Shown here: piece by piece, positions 12,791-25,195 of the stretch
How positions within the stretch are numbered: the stretch's first letter is position 1
Layout: the number at the start of each line of letters is the position of its first letter
Source of the DNA: Moringa oleifera
Lineage: Eukaryota; Streptophyta; Magnoliopsida; Brassicales; Moringaceae
DNA: 64,000 bases
Direction of reading: 5' to 3'
Assembly (NCBI GenBank): GCA_021397835.1
Contig: JAJFZO010000734.1
Coordinates: 682,001 to 746,000, forward strand
Program-made: the position numbers and the translations under genes
Notes under the pieces: model-generated
Seen by the model: the letters and a program-made list of their open reading frames with translations, nothing else
Told to the model about the DNA's origin: nothing
The model's database searches: none

Positions 12791-15577
12791 TGGGGCTAAG
12801 GTCTAAGGGGTGTACTGCTAAAAATGTCTCCTTACCCAAGGGTCTGATTTCAAACAAGAATAACTCCTCCAATAACGAGAGAAATTTTGCACACAATGGC
12901 TAAAGTCCTTTCTTTTTGAAAAACCTAATAACTTCGCAAGGGATAAAATAAGTAAGATGGAGGTTAAGTTCAGGCATGAAATTTTTAAGAATCAGAGGAT
13001 AGAACTTCTTAATACTTGCCAGGAACCGATGTAATTAGCATAAAAGCTTGCCATGAGTTCCAAGCAAGCGGTGTTAAGTGATAGTTCTTGTAGTGCTAAC
13101 CTAGTAACATACCACTACTCTAAATTGAATTTATTTGAATAGCTTGAAATGCTCTTATCTGAGCGAGCCATTACATTTAAAGGTTAATCGATAAGAGATG
13201 CTACTTCCTTTTAATCAATAGTGAGAAGGCCATGCCACCCATGATAACTTTATTTCATTATATTATTTTTATTTTTAAAATTGTATCTTTTTTGCCTGCA
13301 CAACCACTAAGCTTAAGCTTGGATAGTTGATCCTTTATTTATAACTCCAAGCAAAGAAGTCGATGTATTCCCTAAGCAAACATATCAAATTAGGGTTTTC
13401 GACCTTAACTTATGTCAGCGAAGTGTTTGATTAACATGGGCTTGCGGATTGTCCTCAGCACCCAAATTTCTTTATTAACTTCATCCTTCCTCAAAGGGCT
13501 AAGGTCTAAGGGGTGTACTGCTAAAAATGTCTCCTTGCCTAAGGGTCCGATTTCACACAACCATAACTTTCTCCAATAACGAGAGAAACATCGCACACAA
13601 TGGCTAAAGTCCTTTCTTTTTGAAAAACTTATTAACTTTGCAAGGGATAGGATAAGTGACATAAAGATAAAGTTAAGCACAAAAGTTTTAAGAATCAAAG
13701 GACAGAACTTCTTAATACTTGCTAGGTACCGATGCAATTAGGATAAAAACTTGCCCTGGCTTCCAAGCAAATTATGTTAGGTGATAGTTCTTGAAGTGCT
13801 AACCTAGTAACAAACCACTACTCTAAATTGAATCTATTGGAATAGCTTAAGATGCTCTTATCTGAGCTAGCCATTGTATTTGGAGGTTAATCGACAAGGG
13901 ATGTTACTTCCTTTCAATCAATAGTGAGAAGGCCACGCCACCCCGTGAACTTTATTTCACTATATATTTTTTTTAGAATTGCATCTTCTTGGTTTGCACA
14001 GTGCTACAAAGCTTAAACTTGGCTAGTTGATCCTTTATTTATAACTCTAAGTGAAAAATTCTATGTATTCCTTGAAGAAACAGATCGAATTAGATTTTTC
14101 AACCTTAATTTATGTCAACAAAATGTTTAATGAACATGGGCTTATGGATTATCAGCACCCAAATTTCTCTATTAACTTTGTCCTGTCTTAAGAGCCTAAA
14201 GTCTAAGGGGCGCACTACTAAAAATGTCTCTTTACCCATGGGTCCGATTTCACACAAGCATAACTCCTTCAACAATGATAGAAACTTCGCACACAATGGC
14301 TAAAGTCCTTTCTTTTTGAAAAACCTATTAACTTTGCAAGGGACAAAATAAGTAAGATAAAGATTAAGCTAAGCATAAAATTTTTAAGAATTAGAGGATA
14401 GAACTTCTTAATTCTTGCCAGGAACCGATGCAGTTAGGATAAAAGCTTGCCATGACTTCCAAGCAAGCTGTGTTAGGTGACAGTTCTTGAAGTGTTAGCC
14501 TAGTAACACACCACTACTTTAAATTGATTCTATTTGAGTAGCTTGAAATGCTCTTATCTGAGCTAGCCATTACATTTAAAGGTTAATCGATAAGAGATGT
14601 TACTTCCTTTTAATCAATAGTGAGAAGGCCAAACCACCCATGAGAACTTTACTTCACTATACTATTTTTTTTTAATGGTATCTCCTTTGCCTGCACAACT
14701 ACTAAGCTTAAGCTTGGCTGGTTGATCCTTTATTTATAACTCCAAGCGAAGAAGTCTATGTATTCCCTAAGGAAACAGATCGAATTAGAGTTTTCAACCT
14801 TAACTTAGGTCAGCGAAGTGCTTAATAAGCATGGGCTTGCGGATTGTCCTCAGCACCCAAATTTCTCTATTAACTTCATCCTTTCTTAAGGGGCTAAGAT
14901 CCAAGGGGCATATTGCTAAAAATGTCTCCTTACCCTAGGGTCCGCTTTCATACAAGCATAACTCCTCCAATAACAAGAGAAACTTCGCACACAAAAGTCC
15001 TTTTTTTTTTTGAAAAACCTATTAACTTTGCAAGGGACAAAATAAGTAAGGTAAAGATTAAGTTAAGCATAAAAGTTTTAAGAATCGGAGGACAAAACTT
15101 CTTAATACATGCTAGGAATCAATGCAATTAGGATAAAAGCTTGCCATGACTTCTAAGCAAGCTGCGTTAAGTGATAGTTCTTGAAGTGCTAACCTAGTAA
15201 CATACCACTAATCTAAATTAAATCTATTTGAATAGCTTGAAATGCTCTTATCTGAGCTAGCCATGACATTTGGAGGTTAATCGATAAGAGATGTTACTTC
15301 CTTTTAATCAATAATGAGAAAGCCACACCACCCACGAGAACTTTATTTCACTATACTATTTTTGTTTAAGAATTGTATCTTCTTTGCCTGCATAACTACT
15401 AAGTTGAAGCTTGGCTAATTGATCCTTTATTTATAACTCCAAGCGAAGAAGTCTATGTATTCCTTGAAGAAATAGATCGAATTAGAGTTTTCGACCTTAA
15501 CTTATGTTAGCAAAGTGTTTGATGAACATGGGCTTGCGGATTGTCCTCAACACCCAAATTTCTCTATTAACTTTGTC
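12791..15577. repeat. Tandem array, 700-bp unit, four copies, with Ty3/gypsy pol trace
   Basis: A landmark (CTAAAAATGTCTC) recurs at 12818, 13521, 14218 and 14916, giving spacings of 703, 697 and 698 bases. The copies differ by substitutions and small indels, and the last breaks off near 15577 after TTAACTTTGTCCT. On the minus strand each unit contains a run reading REYIDFFAWSY, followed by a stop. A shifted frame just upstream reads NLGAEDNPQAHVNQ. Together these resemble the stretch between protease and reverse transcriptase in plant Ty3/gypsy polyproteins. The gypsy link is an inference from about 30 residues split by a frameshift. The tandem structure is certain. Confidence 0.9.
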
Positions 15578-16566
15578 CTTAGAGTGTGGGAGAGAGAAGA
15601 TAGCATGCGAACATCAAGTGGAGCAAGGTAGAGCACTTTTCGAACTAAATAAGCATATAGAACAATTTGAACTAGTAACAATAACTAATCGATTATGAGG
15701 GCTGGTTAAGCAAAAGGCACAAAAGATGATTAACTCTTATCATTATTACAAGCCTAAAAGCAAAGGGTAGGACATTAATCCAAAGAATGCATATCGTACG
15801 AAGCTTTTCCTCCATGAAAGAATGGATTAGAGAGAAGGTAGAAAAGCTAAGATAAAACTGCTTCCTTAATCACTCAGGTACAACTTTGTTATGTAAATTA
15901 ACTCTATCTTTACTGTAGCCATGGTAGGCATAATTTTCTTGAGCTCTTTAAAGCCTTTCTTGCCTTACTTCACTAATGCTCTTCGCTAGATTTTTTTTGA
16001 AGTAATAAGAATTCTTTTCTTATGAAAGGGTCTCATTTTCTTGTATGGGCTTTCCCCAACGTGTATGTAACAAGTCTTACCTAGCCAGATCTCATGGCTT
16101 AGTCATCTACGGACACTTCATATGAAGCCAAATCTGGTAAACAAGATAATCCACTAATCTAGATAGTTGAGTTAGTATATAACCAAAGGAAGAACGAAGG
16201 GAAAACTCGACTAGAAGATGAGCTAATCGAAGCACCCATGAAGAGAGATTTTGAATACTAAAAAAAGTAGGTAAAAGGCCTATAACTAACCTACTTTTTT
16301 TTTTTTTGGTGCATTCAACCATCTTATGGTCAAGCTTTGGGTGAAGCTCACACTCGGCCCTTTGGTAATTATTTCTCTTTTGTTAAGGAGACTTGTCAAC
16401 GATGGTGGTTAGGAAAGTGGATCTTTCCCCTTTATCTTAAATGACTAGTGTCATTAGCCTCCTGGTCCACATTAGGTTTGGCGGAGCAATGTCATGACTT
16501 TTAAAAAATTACTAGTTTTCATGAGGCACAACTCGAAAAAAAAAAAAAAGATAAATTCAACTTTTA
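15578..16566. other. Mitochondrial-type DNA up to CACTA insertion
   Basis: No gene is recognised. It includes an A-run near 16540 and a T-run near 16296-16306. It ends at the CACTA element inserted at 16567-16570. Confidence 0.4.
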
Positions 16567-16859
16567 GGGCACTACAAAAAACTTTTAAAATAGCGACACG
16601 ATATAGCAATTGATTTTGTTAGTCACTAAATAATGATAGAATAGCGACGGATTTACTACAAAATGAAAATTTTGTCATAGCGATGAAATAATGACAGATT
16701 AGCGACACATATTAGCGACAAACGCTATCTTCGTCACTAAATTTATTTTAATTCATTTATTTTAATTTTTAATCAACTTAGAAATAAATCAGCGATCGAA
16801 TTTTAATCGATAGCTAATCAAAGATCTAGCAATTGTAACATTTTGGTCACTATGTAAGT

Positions 16860-18150
16860 AATGCAGCCTAATGACCACCATGGACAGTCGCGAAGGCTGC
16901 CAGCTTACTGCCTTCAGAGGAAGCCATGGCCATAAACTTAATTGTTGCCTTCGAAAGCAGCCATGTATGGCCGTCAGCTTGCTGCCTTCGAAGGTAGCCA
17001 TGCATGGTCCCGCAAAAGCAAGCTGGCGACACACTTACTGCCTTCAAAGGCAGCCATGCATGGCAGCTGCAAAAGCAAGCTGGTTGTCAGCATGTCGCCT
17101 TGGAAGGCAGCAATGCATGGTCATCACTAAAGGAAGCTGGCCGTCAACTTGCTGCCTTTAAAGGCACCATGCATGGCTGTCAGTTAGGGAAGCAAGCTGG
17201 TGGCACAAGCAAGCTGGCGGCCAACTTGCTGCCTTTGAAGGTAGCCATGCATGGCTACCTCGGAAGCAATCTAGTCACTAGGCCTTCCAAGGTAGCCATG
17301 CATGGTCGCGAGCTTGCTGCCTTCGTTGGAAGGTTACCATGCATAAGCACTGCCATGGCAGCCATGACCTTTGAATGTGACTGGGATGGCCAATTGAAAA
17401 GGGAGCCATGGCCTTCAAAGGTGGCAACCATGGCTGTGAAGGTAGCCATGGCCTTCAAAGGTGGCTGCCATGGTTGTGAAAAAGTAGCCACAGCGGCCTA
17501 TGAAGGCAGCCATGACACCCACGAAGGTAGCCATAGAGCCTACGAAGGCAGCCACGGGCGCTCATGAAGGCAGCCATCGTGCCCATGAAAGCAGACAAAG
17601 ACGTCCACGAAGACAGCCATTAACACCCACTAAGACAACCACGGGTGCCCAGAAAGGCAACCATGGCCTTCAAATGCGGTTGCCATAACCTTCGAAGATG
17701 ATAGCCATGGCCTTTGAAGGTGGCAGCCATGGCTTTGAAGGCGGCAGCCATGGCCTTCGGAAGTGGCAGCGATGGTCGACGTGATAGCAAGGCAGCCATG
17801 ACTACCATGAAAGCCTCCATGCATGGCTGCGAAGGCAGCCATGGCTTTCCCAAAAGCCTCCATGCATGGCCATGAATGGCCATCGCCAAAGTGTCCATGC
17901 ATTCATGGCCATGCATGGCCGTAAAGGCAACCATGCCTACCTCCAAAGCGTCCATGCATGGCCGCAATGGCATCCATGGCCATCGAAGGTAGCAGCAATC
18001 GCTATCGCGAAAGTGTCCATGAGTGGCTACGAAGGCAGTCATGGCCTTCAAATCTGGCAACCATGGCCTTCTAAGGTAGTAGCCATGAAAGTGCCCATGC
18101 ATGGCCTCAAAGTCGGTAGCCATGGTCGCAAAAGCATTGCTGCCTTCGCT
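16860..18150. repeat. GC-rich degenerate minisatellite inside CACTA element
   Basis: In 16.93-17.33 kb the core GCCTTCGAAGGCAGCCATGC plus ATGG recurs every 35-80 bases. From 17.4 to 18.1 kb it passes into a shorter 20-30 base unit around GCCATGGCCTTCAAAGG. CCATGG and CCATGCATGG palindromes are frequent. Composition is far richer in GC than the rest of the window. Open frames on both strands (up to 187 codons) arise because the unit lacks stops in several frames; they are repetitive and not taken as genes. Confidence 0.9.
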
Positions 18151-18721
18151 TGATTTTACTTTCACTATGGAGACAATGACGAACTGCAGTTCCGTCGCTA
18201 GATTTCACTTCTAGTGACCGCCACTTACTTTCGTCACTAAATGCTTATAAATTGAAACCCTAATTTTTTTTCCTTTCATGCGAGTGCCGTTTCCTTTTTC
18301 CCCATTTCTGTTGCTGTCTCTGCTTCTATCTTCTTAAACTATTTCCTTTTTGCCCACTCCATTTCCTTTTTAACTTTATTATTGTCTCTACATCTATCTA
18401 TACACACGATTCTCAAATTTTTCATTTCATCAGCAAGCGGCATTGTCTGTCCTCTATTTATCTTACTGTTTCAGAGCCAAGTCTTTACCGCGCTCTCTCT
18501 ACTCAGCATCTTGGTGTGTGCCATTTTCTCTTCTATTTTCTCCACTGTGAACAACCATATTCTCTTTCCTCTTTGCTTGATAATTTGTGCAGTTAATTGT
18601 TGAAATTATTGATAATAATATTAATGATTAAAACATCTTGTATAGGAATATTATGATTAGATTTGGTAATTATAGAAATATTTTAGATTTTAAATAATTT
18701 TTTAGTTATTTATTTTATGTT

Positions 18722-19291
18722 TTAATAAATTTAATTTATGGTATATTATTAGGTAATTGTTGAATTTGGTTGTAATTTAAGATAAATACTATAATAAAAT
18801 TTTTATAAAATTTAAATTAGTTAGATATTTATTAAATTTTATAATTATTAATTTTATTTGTTAATAAATTTAGTTTTTGTTAGATTATTTAGAAAATAAT
18901 TTAATTAGTTTGTGATGTAAGATAAATAAGTTAATTAGAGTTTTACGGAATTTAAATTAGTTAGGTATTAATTAAATTCTATAATTATTAATTTTATAGG
19001 TTAATCAAAAATTTTGTTTATATTAAATTAGATAGATAACAGTTTAATTAAAATATAATTTGAGATAAATAATTTGATTAGATTTTTATGAAATTTAAAT
19101 AGTGAGATGTTAATTAAATTTTGTAGTTGTTAATTTTATTGGTTATTAAAATTAGCTAATTTGTTATTGATTACATAGATAATAGTTTAATTACATTGTA
19201 ATTTCATGACAAATAATTTAATTAATTAAATTTTTATGAAAATTAATTTACTTAGATGTTGATTAAATTTTGAAGTTGTTAATTTTATTTT
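18722..19291. repeat. AT-rich tandem repeat, about 140-bp unit, four copies
   Basis: Units open near 18722, 18861, 19001, 19143 and (partial) 19292, each preceded by ATTAATTTTATTTG or a close variant. They contain TTTAATTA..., GATAAATAA and TTTTTATGAAATTTAAAT. Spacings are 139, 140, 142 and 149 bases. The array is part of the 16570-20212 CACTA element. Confidence 0.75.
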
Positions 19292-19616
19292 GTTCAAATA
19301 AATTTAGTTTATGTTAATTATATATTTACATATGGATGATTATTACTAATGTTGAGAAAATTTATTTACATGTTAATCAATTAAATTAATCTATTATATG
19401 ATAATCATAAAGTATTACTATTAGTAAAGTTAAACTTCATACATATTCTTTAAATACACCATTTGAGAATTATTAGTGAACATTTATTGTCGGTCACGTG
19501 TTTGTACGTGCATCAAAACAAATTGTTCAACAATAATTCTTGGATTGTCCAGATCGGGCAGTTTAAAAATGAAACATTTATGTGCAGCACATGTGTAATG
19601 TTTTTGTTCATTCTAT

Positions 19617-19783
19617 AAAGGAGCATAAGACATTAGAAGAGAGATTGGAGGAGGAGCATAAAGCGAGGAAGCATGATCTCATACGCTTCTAGACTAAATT
19701 GCAAGAGCACTTAGAAATAAAAGTTGATATGAATAAGCACATCTGTAGGATGGAGGCTCTCATTTTGGGAAGTGGGCCCTAGC
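19617..19783 (+). pseudogene. Short vestige of CACTA-encoded coiled-coil protein
   Basis: One plus-strand frame reads EHKTLEERLEEEHKARKHD, then LIRF, a stop, TKLQEHLEIKVDMNKHICRM and EALILGSGP before a final stop. The charged heptad-like pattern near the right end of the element resembles the coiled-coil tail of plant CACTA transposase-associated proteins. It has one internal TAG and no start. The assignment rests on position and composition, not on a catalytic motif. Confidence 0.4.
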
Positions 19784-20212
19784 ACCGCCTAATAATTAGA
19801 TGTAATTTCTTATATGAATATTGTATTTCACGAGAACATAATATATAATCTTGTATTTATTACGTTTTATGAATTTTGGTTTATTTTATTTTTGTTTAGT
19901 TATATTTAAAATTACTTTTTTTACAAAAAAAATAATTAAATTAATGACAGATCTATTAGTCACTAATCAATTCGTAGTGAAGCCTCTGAGTGTAGCAACA
20001 GATTCTTATTAGTTGCTAAAATAGTAATAGATATTAGTCTGTCGCTAAAATAGCAATAAAATGGAATCTGTCATTAAAGTAGCGACAAACAAGAATCTAT
20101 CATTAAAGTAGTGGCAAATACAATTATGTCGCTATCTTTAGTGACAAACGTAAATCAGTCACTATTTTAGCGTCGAATTCACCAGTCACTAAATCTGGTC
20201 TTTTTAGTAGGG

Positions 20213-22470
20213 AAGTAAGGGAAAGGAATGGATAGAAAGAGCTTGTTCAAGGAGGGTAGGTAGTGGGGAAACGAAGTAGTTATGTTGGTTAAATCAGGAA
20301 ATGGCCAATCATGCTTGTTAAGGATTTTAGATTCAAACAGCTCATTGATCGATGATTAGTCAAGCTAAGAGAAAAATGCAATAGTTCTTCCAATCAAGCA
20401 AGTGATCAACCAATTCCAACTATTGCAGTGAAAGTTATCAAAGCAAGAAGTATTTACTTGTAGGATTAAGTAGGAAGAGTGAAACTTAATAAGTCTCGCA
20501 ACTACTAAGCTAATAAGTAGCTTTTAAAAAAGGCTACCGTGTCTACAGCTTGTTATGATTTGGTGGGAAACTGAAAGTGAAGAAAGATTAGTGCAAGCAA
20601 TAGAGGTAATCAAGTAGTAATCAAGAGTTGAAGGTTTGATTCCATTAATTGGCGAATTCAACCAACGTAAAATGTAACCTTAGCCCTTTTTAAAGCCAAT
20701 CTACTTGCCTTTTTTCTTTCATTTCTTTATACTACTTTAACTTTTTGCCAACCACTTTAGTTCAATGAAGGTAATCCTTTCTTTAATGTCTTAAATTAAC
20801 CACTCTATCTATGAGTTTTTAAATTAATTCTTGCCCTTTCTTCTTATTTAAGTAAGCTGCTTGCTCTTTTTTCATGCTTGCTTATGCCTCCAAGCTTAGC
20901 AATCTTTCAGGGCAAATGTGCTTGATGACCACTTAACTTAGTTCATTCCTTTTCGAGAGAAGATGCAAAAACTCAAAACCTTTTTAGAAAAGAAAAACTC
21001 ATTTTACAAGCCCAAGTGCCCCAACAGAGAGTGTAGATATCACTGTTTGAAAAATGCATCTTACTTAGGTTGGAGCAAATACCAGTATAGTTGCTATTTA
21101 TATACCATTATTAGTAGATTAAACGCTCTTCTTTCTCTTGTCTTTCAAAGTAGATCTTTTCTTAGTCGAGTCAGATCCACATTGCTGGTTAATCTTTCAT
21201 TTTTTTGGAGCTTTACTAATAAGGGTTTGTTGCCCCTATATGCTTTAAGCTTATAGACATTTCAAACTCATACCATCACATCTTGCCTTTAACTTTTATC
21301 AACTTACATGCTGATGAGCTCTTTCCCTCAAGTTCTGTGACTCGACTAATAAAAGCTCTATGATAAAACGCAAAAGAACGCCATCTCTCTATTAAGTTGC
21401 CTTAGTTTTTGGTATCTCATTGGCTTAACCTGATAATATTTGTATCGGTATCTCATTTTGATGGACTTCCTTGCCCATCTTGTCTTTGGGTTGATAATTT
21501 TTATAGTCCACTAGTAACATAAATGCTTTTTATTGGCCTTTCTATCCCTGGCTCCTCTTTTTCTTTTTTGTTTTTTTATATAAAAACCTTTTTCTCTTTC
21601 TTATGCCTTTGATTAAGAATTAATTTTTCTTCTTTTATTTTTTATCTTAATTTTTGAGATCTGAAGGTTAGTTGCTGTAACTGCTTTCCATATTAGATCC
21701 AAAGGTACTTGATTTCTCTTCATTAGCCTCCACTTTCAAAATTGTACTATTTCTGTTACTTTCTAAAATGCGTTCTTAATTTTTGATCTTCTCGTTATGG
21801 TGTCTTATCCCTTTCCTTGATGTTTAAAAGCAGGTTTATCCACTTTATTCAAGACATCCTCTGCATGGATTGATTCTCTACACCCTCCAATCATTTTGTC
21901 ATTCACGAAAATTTCCTTTGCTTGCATCTGGCTTCCTCTCTTTGGTGCCACAAGTATTTGTTTGGGATTAGGTTATTTCATCATTACTTAGGTTTAACTC
22001 TCTCATTCTGATCTAATGTTATGGTACTCCATAGGCAAATCTGTGAAATAGAGCAATCGTAGTAACTTTTCACATTTTTTTTATTCTTAAAGAGGCTCCG
22101 ACCTCTTCTTACTTTAATTGACTATTCTTCAATACTTTTCTTCATTTGATTAAGTATAAAGATTTTTTCAATTTTTAGTGGGGATTTTTTTTTTTTGTTC
22201 TTTTCATTTCCCTTTCTTTTCCTTTTTTTTTTTAAGAAAATAACTTAAAAGAAATAAAAACCTCTTTCATTGTATTAGAGCTTTATTTAAGGCATCAACA
22301 TGATTTCAGCATACTAGCTTTGTTTCTTTGTCTCCGAAAGAACTTATATAAAGTAGCTATGACTTTCTCTTCCACTAGATTTTGCCTATTGGAGAAGACC
22401 TTCTCCCTACTCTACGAGCCTCTTTAAGAATCTCAACCTTATAAACCTCCCTCTAAAGGTCTTGTATTTC
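20213..22470. other. Mitochondrial-type DNA right of CACTA insertion
   Basis: The decayed mitochondrial-type sequence resumes. A 97-codon plus-strand frame at 20963-21256 shows no motif I know and is not called. The rest is pyrimidine-rich on the plus strand, with T-runs at 22185-22235. Confidence 0.35.
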
Positions 22471-22758
22471 TTAGGGATTTGATAGTTGATTAGCTACTAT
22501 GATCATGGACATATTTCCCTTTTTGGTGAAAACTCTCACATATTTTAAGTCTAATTGGCAATCTTGTCCATCAAAGACCTTTAGCATTGTATTGGCGAAT
22601 GTGGTTCCTACCTCCGTTGCCTTGAAAATGGAGCTTTCTGCATCTGGCTCATGAAATTCATTAAAGATCCATAGGTTATAACAATCATGTGTTGCCCTAA
22701 AATCATTTCTTTTGGGGCTGGACCAACATATCTTTAGTATTTTTGATAGCATGATCAA
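22471..22758 (-). pseudogene. Fragment resembling the helicase domain of a rolling-circle Rep protein
   Basis: A 95-codon minus-strand frame has two features that fit the superfamily 3 helicase of Rep proteins of circular ssDNA viruses and related plasmids. LWIFNEFHEPD sits where the Walker B motif is expected (the usual acidic residue reads Asn). About 40 residues later comes VFTKKGNMSMIIVANQL, resembling motif C with its conserved Asn, preceded by a small-Gln-Leu stretch (LKVFDGQDCQLDL). No N-terminal HUH nuclease domain was identified. The sequence lies in mitochondrial-type DNA, so it may have come from a mitochondrial plasmid or an ancient viral insertion. It is a partial, decayed relic. 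An unrelated plant mitochondrial open frame is the alternative. Confidence 0.4.
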
Positions 22759-23248
22759 GATTAGGCTGTTCTAGGTGCTTGACTCCCTATAAAGTATAAC
22801 TTCTTTATCTTTTAATTGATACCAAAAAAAAAAAAAAAGCATTGAATTCCTTTCCAATAGAGTTTCTCAAACTTTTTTATGCATTAATGCTAGCGCTTGA
22901 AGTCCTCAAAGTCTCTCCATAATGTTTACAGTCACATGTTCCAATTGTATTTAGGGCAAGATAAGTGGCTAGACTATCTTTTTTAGAGGATGTTGTGTCA
23001 TTTTCTTCACAGTCACCCTTGGTCATAGTCATTCTTTACATTGATTAGCTAGAGAATGTCACAATTTCCTATGGATTGGGATAATTGCATATTTTATCCT
23101 ATAAGAGACTAGTCTCTCTTAATTATATGTCAACTATCTACCTATAAGCATTTCATAGGTCATTGGCATAGTTGCTCATAGCATTAACATCTTTTTTTCT
23201 TTAAAGTGTTTTTCTTTGCCTTTGATTTTTCCAACGATCTTAGCTATA
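22759..23248. other. Spacer before tandem duplication
   Basis: This carries an A-run at 22826-22840 and no recognised gene. The 6.6-kb repeat begins at 23249. Confidence 0.35.
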
Positions 23249-24261
23249 CCAAAATCTAATTGATAATAAGGTTTAGCAGTATAGTTGATAGCATAATTAA
23301 TCCCCAATTTTGCTGCTTCTAATGGTATTTTATTGTCAGTAAGCCTTTGATTTGAAATAGAGTTATTAATTCATTTTCTATTACATTAACATGTCCCGAT
23401 AAATATGAATTGAAGGTTTAACCTTATGTTTAATCATTCTATTCAAGAGGAATCTATAAATCAACGCTAGGGCAATTTCATATAATTTAATCTAGCCCTT
23501 GATTATTAGTGGTTTGCTTTCAAAGGGGCATTGATTCCAGCAACCCTACTAATAAAGAGACTTGAAAGCAGTAAACGATGCAAACTCTAGAGCACCCTAT
23601 CTTACAAAGAATAATAAAGGAGCTCGAAAGTCACAACACAATTTAAGGGATTTAAAACTTGCATTTTTGTTAAATAAAAATTGGCTTATGGTTAGTTATA
23701 CTCATAATTGAAAGCGTTAATTAAAAGTCAAAAATTCAAACTTTATAACAAGGTTGTTCGGTCCTCCCATTTGAGAGTACTTTACTTTCCTTAGAGCACT
23801 TACATAGAAGAAAGGACGACATTTAAGGCTTACACATATGCAAACTACAATAAGATCACAAATTGTAAACTGCACACTTCTTCCCATTAAACTCCCGGTG
23901 GTAAACTAGAGTTAGAAAATAACCCTTGTTCTAATGGGGTGTTTGAGCTGATATAATCTAATGTTTTGCATGTGCCGCTTTCTTCAAACTGTCCATCTCT
24001 ATTTGCCCTAGATCCCCCGTATAGTGGTACCACTACAGGTAACCACCCCTTTAGTTATAGCTTTTCATCCGTTTAACATAGTTTTATTGCTTTTCCTTGC
24101 TCTCTGCATCATTATATGCCCCTACCTGTTGGCTTACTAGCCACTTTATTGAGTTCCTACGAATAAGAAAGGAAGATTTATTGCCTTAAAGAGAAATCAA
24201 CGGGCATTTTTTAGGACTAGCCCGTTTCTTGTTCCTCAAAAGAGTAATTCTTTACACATAA

Positions 24262-24513
24262 TTGAGGGAACCATTGTAAGATTACTAGAACACTAGATAC
24301 AAGGACTACTCAAGTTACTGGTAGAGGCAAGAACAGTTTTTGGCCAAGTTCTGTTAATTGATCATAATGATATCATGGAAAATGCTACATGATATATACA
24401 GGAGCGAAAAAAAAATCACCTTAATACTAAACTAGATCAAGCCCAAGATCTTCTTGAAAATGGGAAGATCTAGGATAGGTGGCCAATCTCCTAGAGAGAG
24501 CGAGATGCGTGTA
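24262..24513 (-). pseudogene. nad1: nad1 exon 5 relic, copy A
   Basis: The minus strand encodes the C-terminal end of NADH dehydrogenase subunit 1, a membrane subunit of respiratory complex I. I read [17 protein letters not shown], a stop, [27 protein letters not shown] and VILQWFP. Expected Trp codons have become stops. The normal final TAA reads CAA, so this copy has no native stop, whereas copy B keeps it. The exon lies downstream of matR, as it should in the last nad1 intron. The 5' boundary is set so that exon 4 plus exon 5 keeps frame; I measure 252 bases where about 259 are usual. Confidence 0.85.
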
Positions 24514-25195
24514 CTAGCTGAGTAAGGATACAGCTCCGTGGACTACTCATCGAGCTTGATAGGTGATGTTATCACACCCTTCTCAAAGGAATCATACGTG
24601 ACATCCTCAAACCAACATGTCCTCACTTTTTATTCCTAGATAGGCATTTTCATTCATTTATTGATTAATTTAAGGTACTTACAGCTTGCTTCCAAGTCCA
24701 AGTGCTAGCAGTAAAAGCTTATCACCGAAAGCAAACATTCGAGCCAAGAAAACATGAGTGCCCCTGTAATCCTTTTAAAGCAAGAAGTAACTTCAAGAAA
24801 GGATGATTAGAAAAATCATAATATTAGTAAAGACGTGTTAGCCTACCTATAGTAAGGAGCCTTTTTTTGATCGTTAGTGCTTTCCTAATAAGAAGGGTTT
24901 TTCTTGCTTATTCAATATTACTTTGGCTTTGATGTTCGTATTTGTTGGCACGAAGGCTACTACAACTAAAAAAATGAATGAAGAAAGAAGGCATTAGCGT
25001 TAGAAAGACTACATGGGATATTTTGAGTCGGCTACAATACAAGTCATGAGGAATAGCAAAGCTAAGCAGGATAGGCTTTTTGATGTCAAAAGCCCCAAAA
25101 CTAGCTATCTTATAGAAGATAACTAATGAAAGCTTACTCAACTAATCTCATAAGTAAATACTTGTTCGCATTGCAACTAATAAAGAAAAAAACAA

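Larger units (their letters stand above)
16567..20212. mobile_element. Non-autonomous CACTA element (family 2) inserted in the mitochondrial-type DNA
   Basis: The left end is CACTACAAAAAA at 16570 and the right end is TTTTTAGTAGGG at 20201-20212 (reverse complement CCCTACTAAAAA). If the right terminus is TAGTA at 20205-20209, both flanks are GGG (16567-16569 and 20210-20212), a perfect 3-base target duplication. If it is TAGTAGGG, no duplication is seen. Both ends carry the subterminal words TAGCGACA, GTCACTAAA and AGCGACAAA in direct and inverted copies, typical of transposase-binding sites in CACTA elements. Inside are a GC-rich minisatellite, a promoter/leader-like patch (GAAACCCTAATTTTTTTTCC near 18256), an AT-rich tandem repeat and a transposase-like vestige. 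There is no complete transposase, so movement would have needed help from another element. Confidence 0.85.

Noticed and set aside
13405..13737. 110-codon minus-strand frame and related frames at 14105-14296
   Set aside because: These are pieces of the 700-bp tandem repeat. The gypsy-like residues lie in other frames, so this frame is not a gene.
12791..15577. Regularly spaced repeats considered as a CRISPR-like or satellite array
   Set aside because: The unit is 700 bp with no short repeat/spacer structure, and the setting is a plant genome. A tandem duplication explains it.
17004..17567. 187-codon plus-strand frame, the longest in the window, and several others up to 181 codons on both strands nearby
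   Set aside because: All are translations of the GC-rich minisatellite. Products are repetitive and no frame is favoured.
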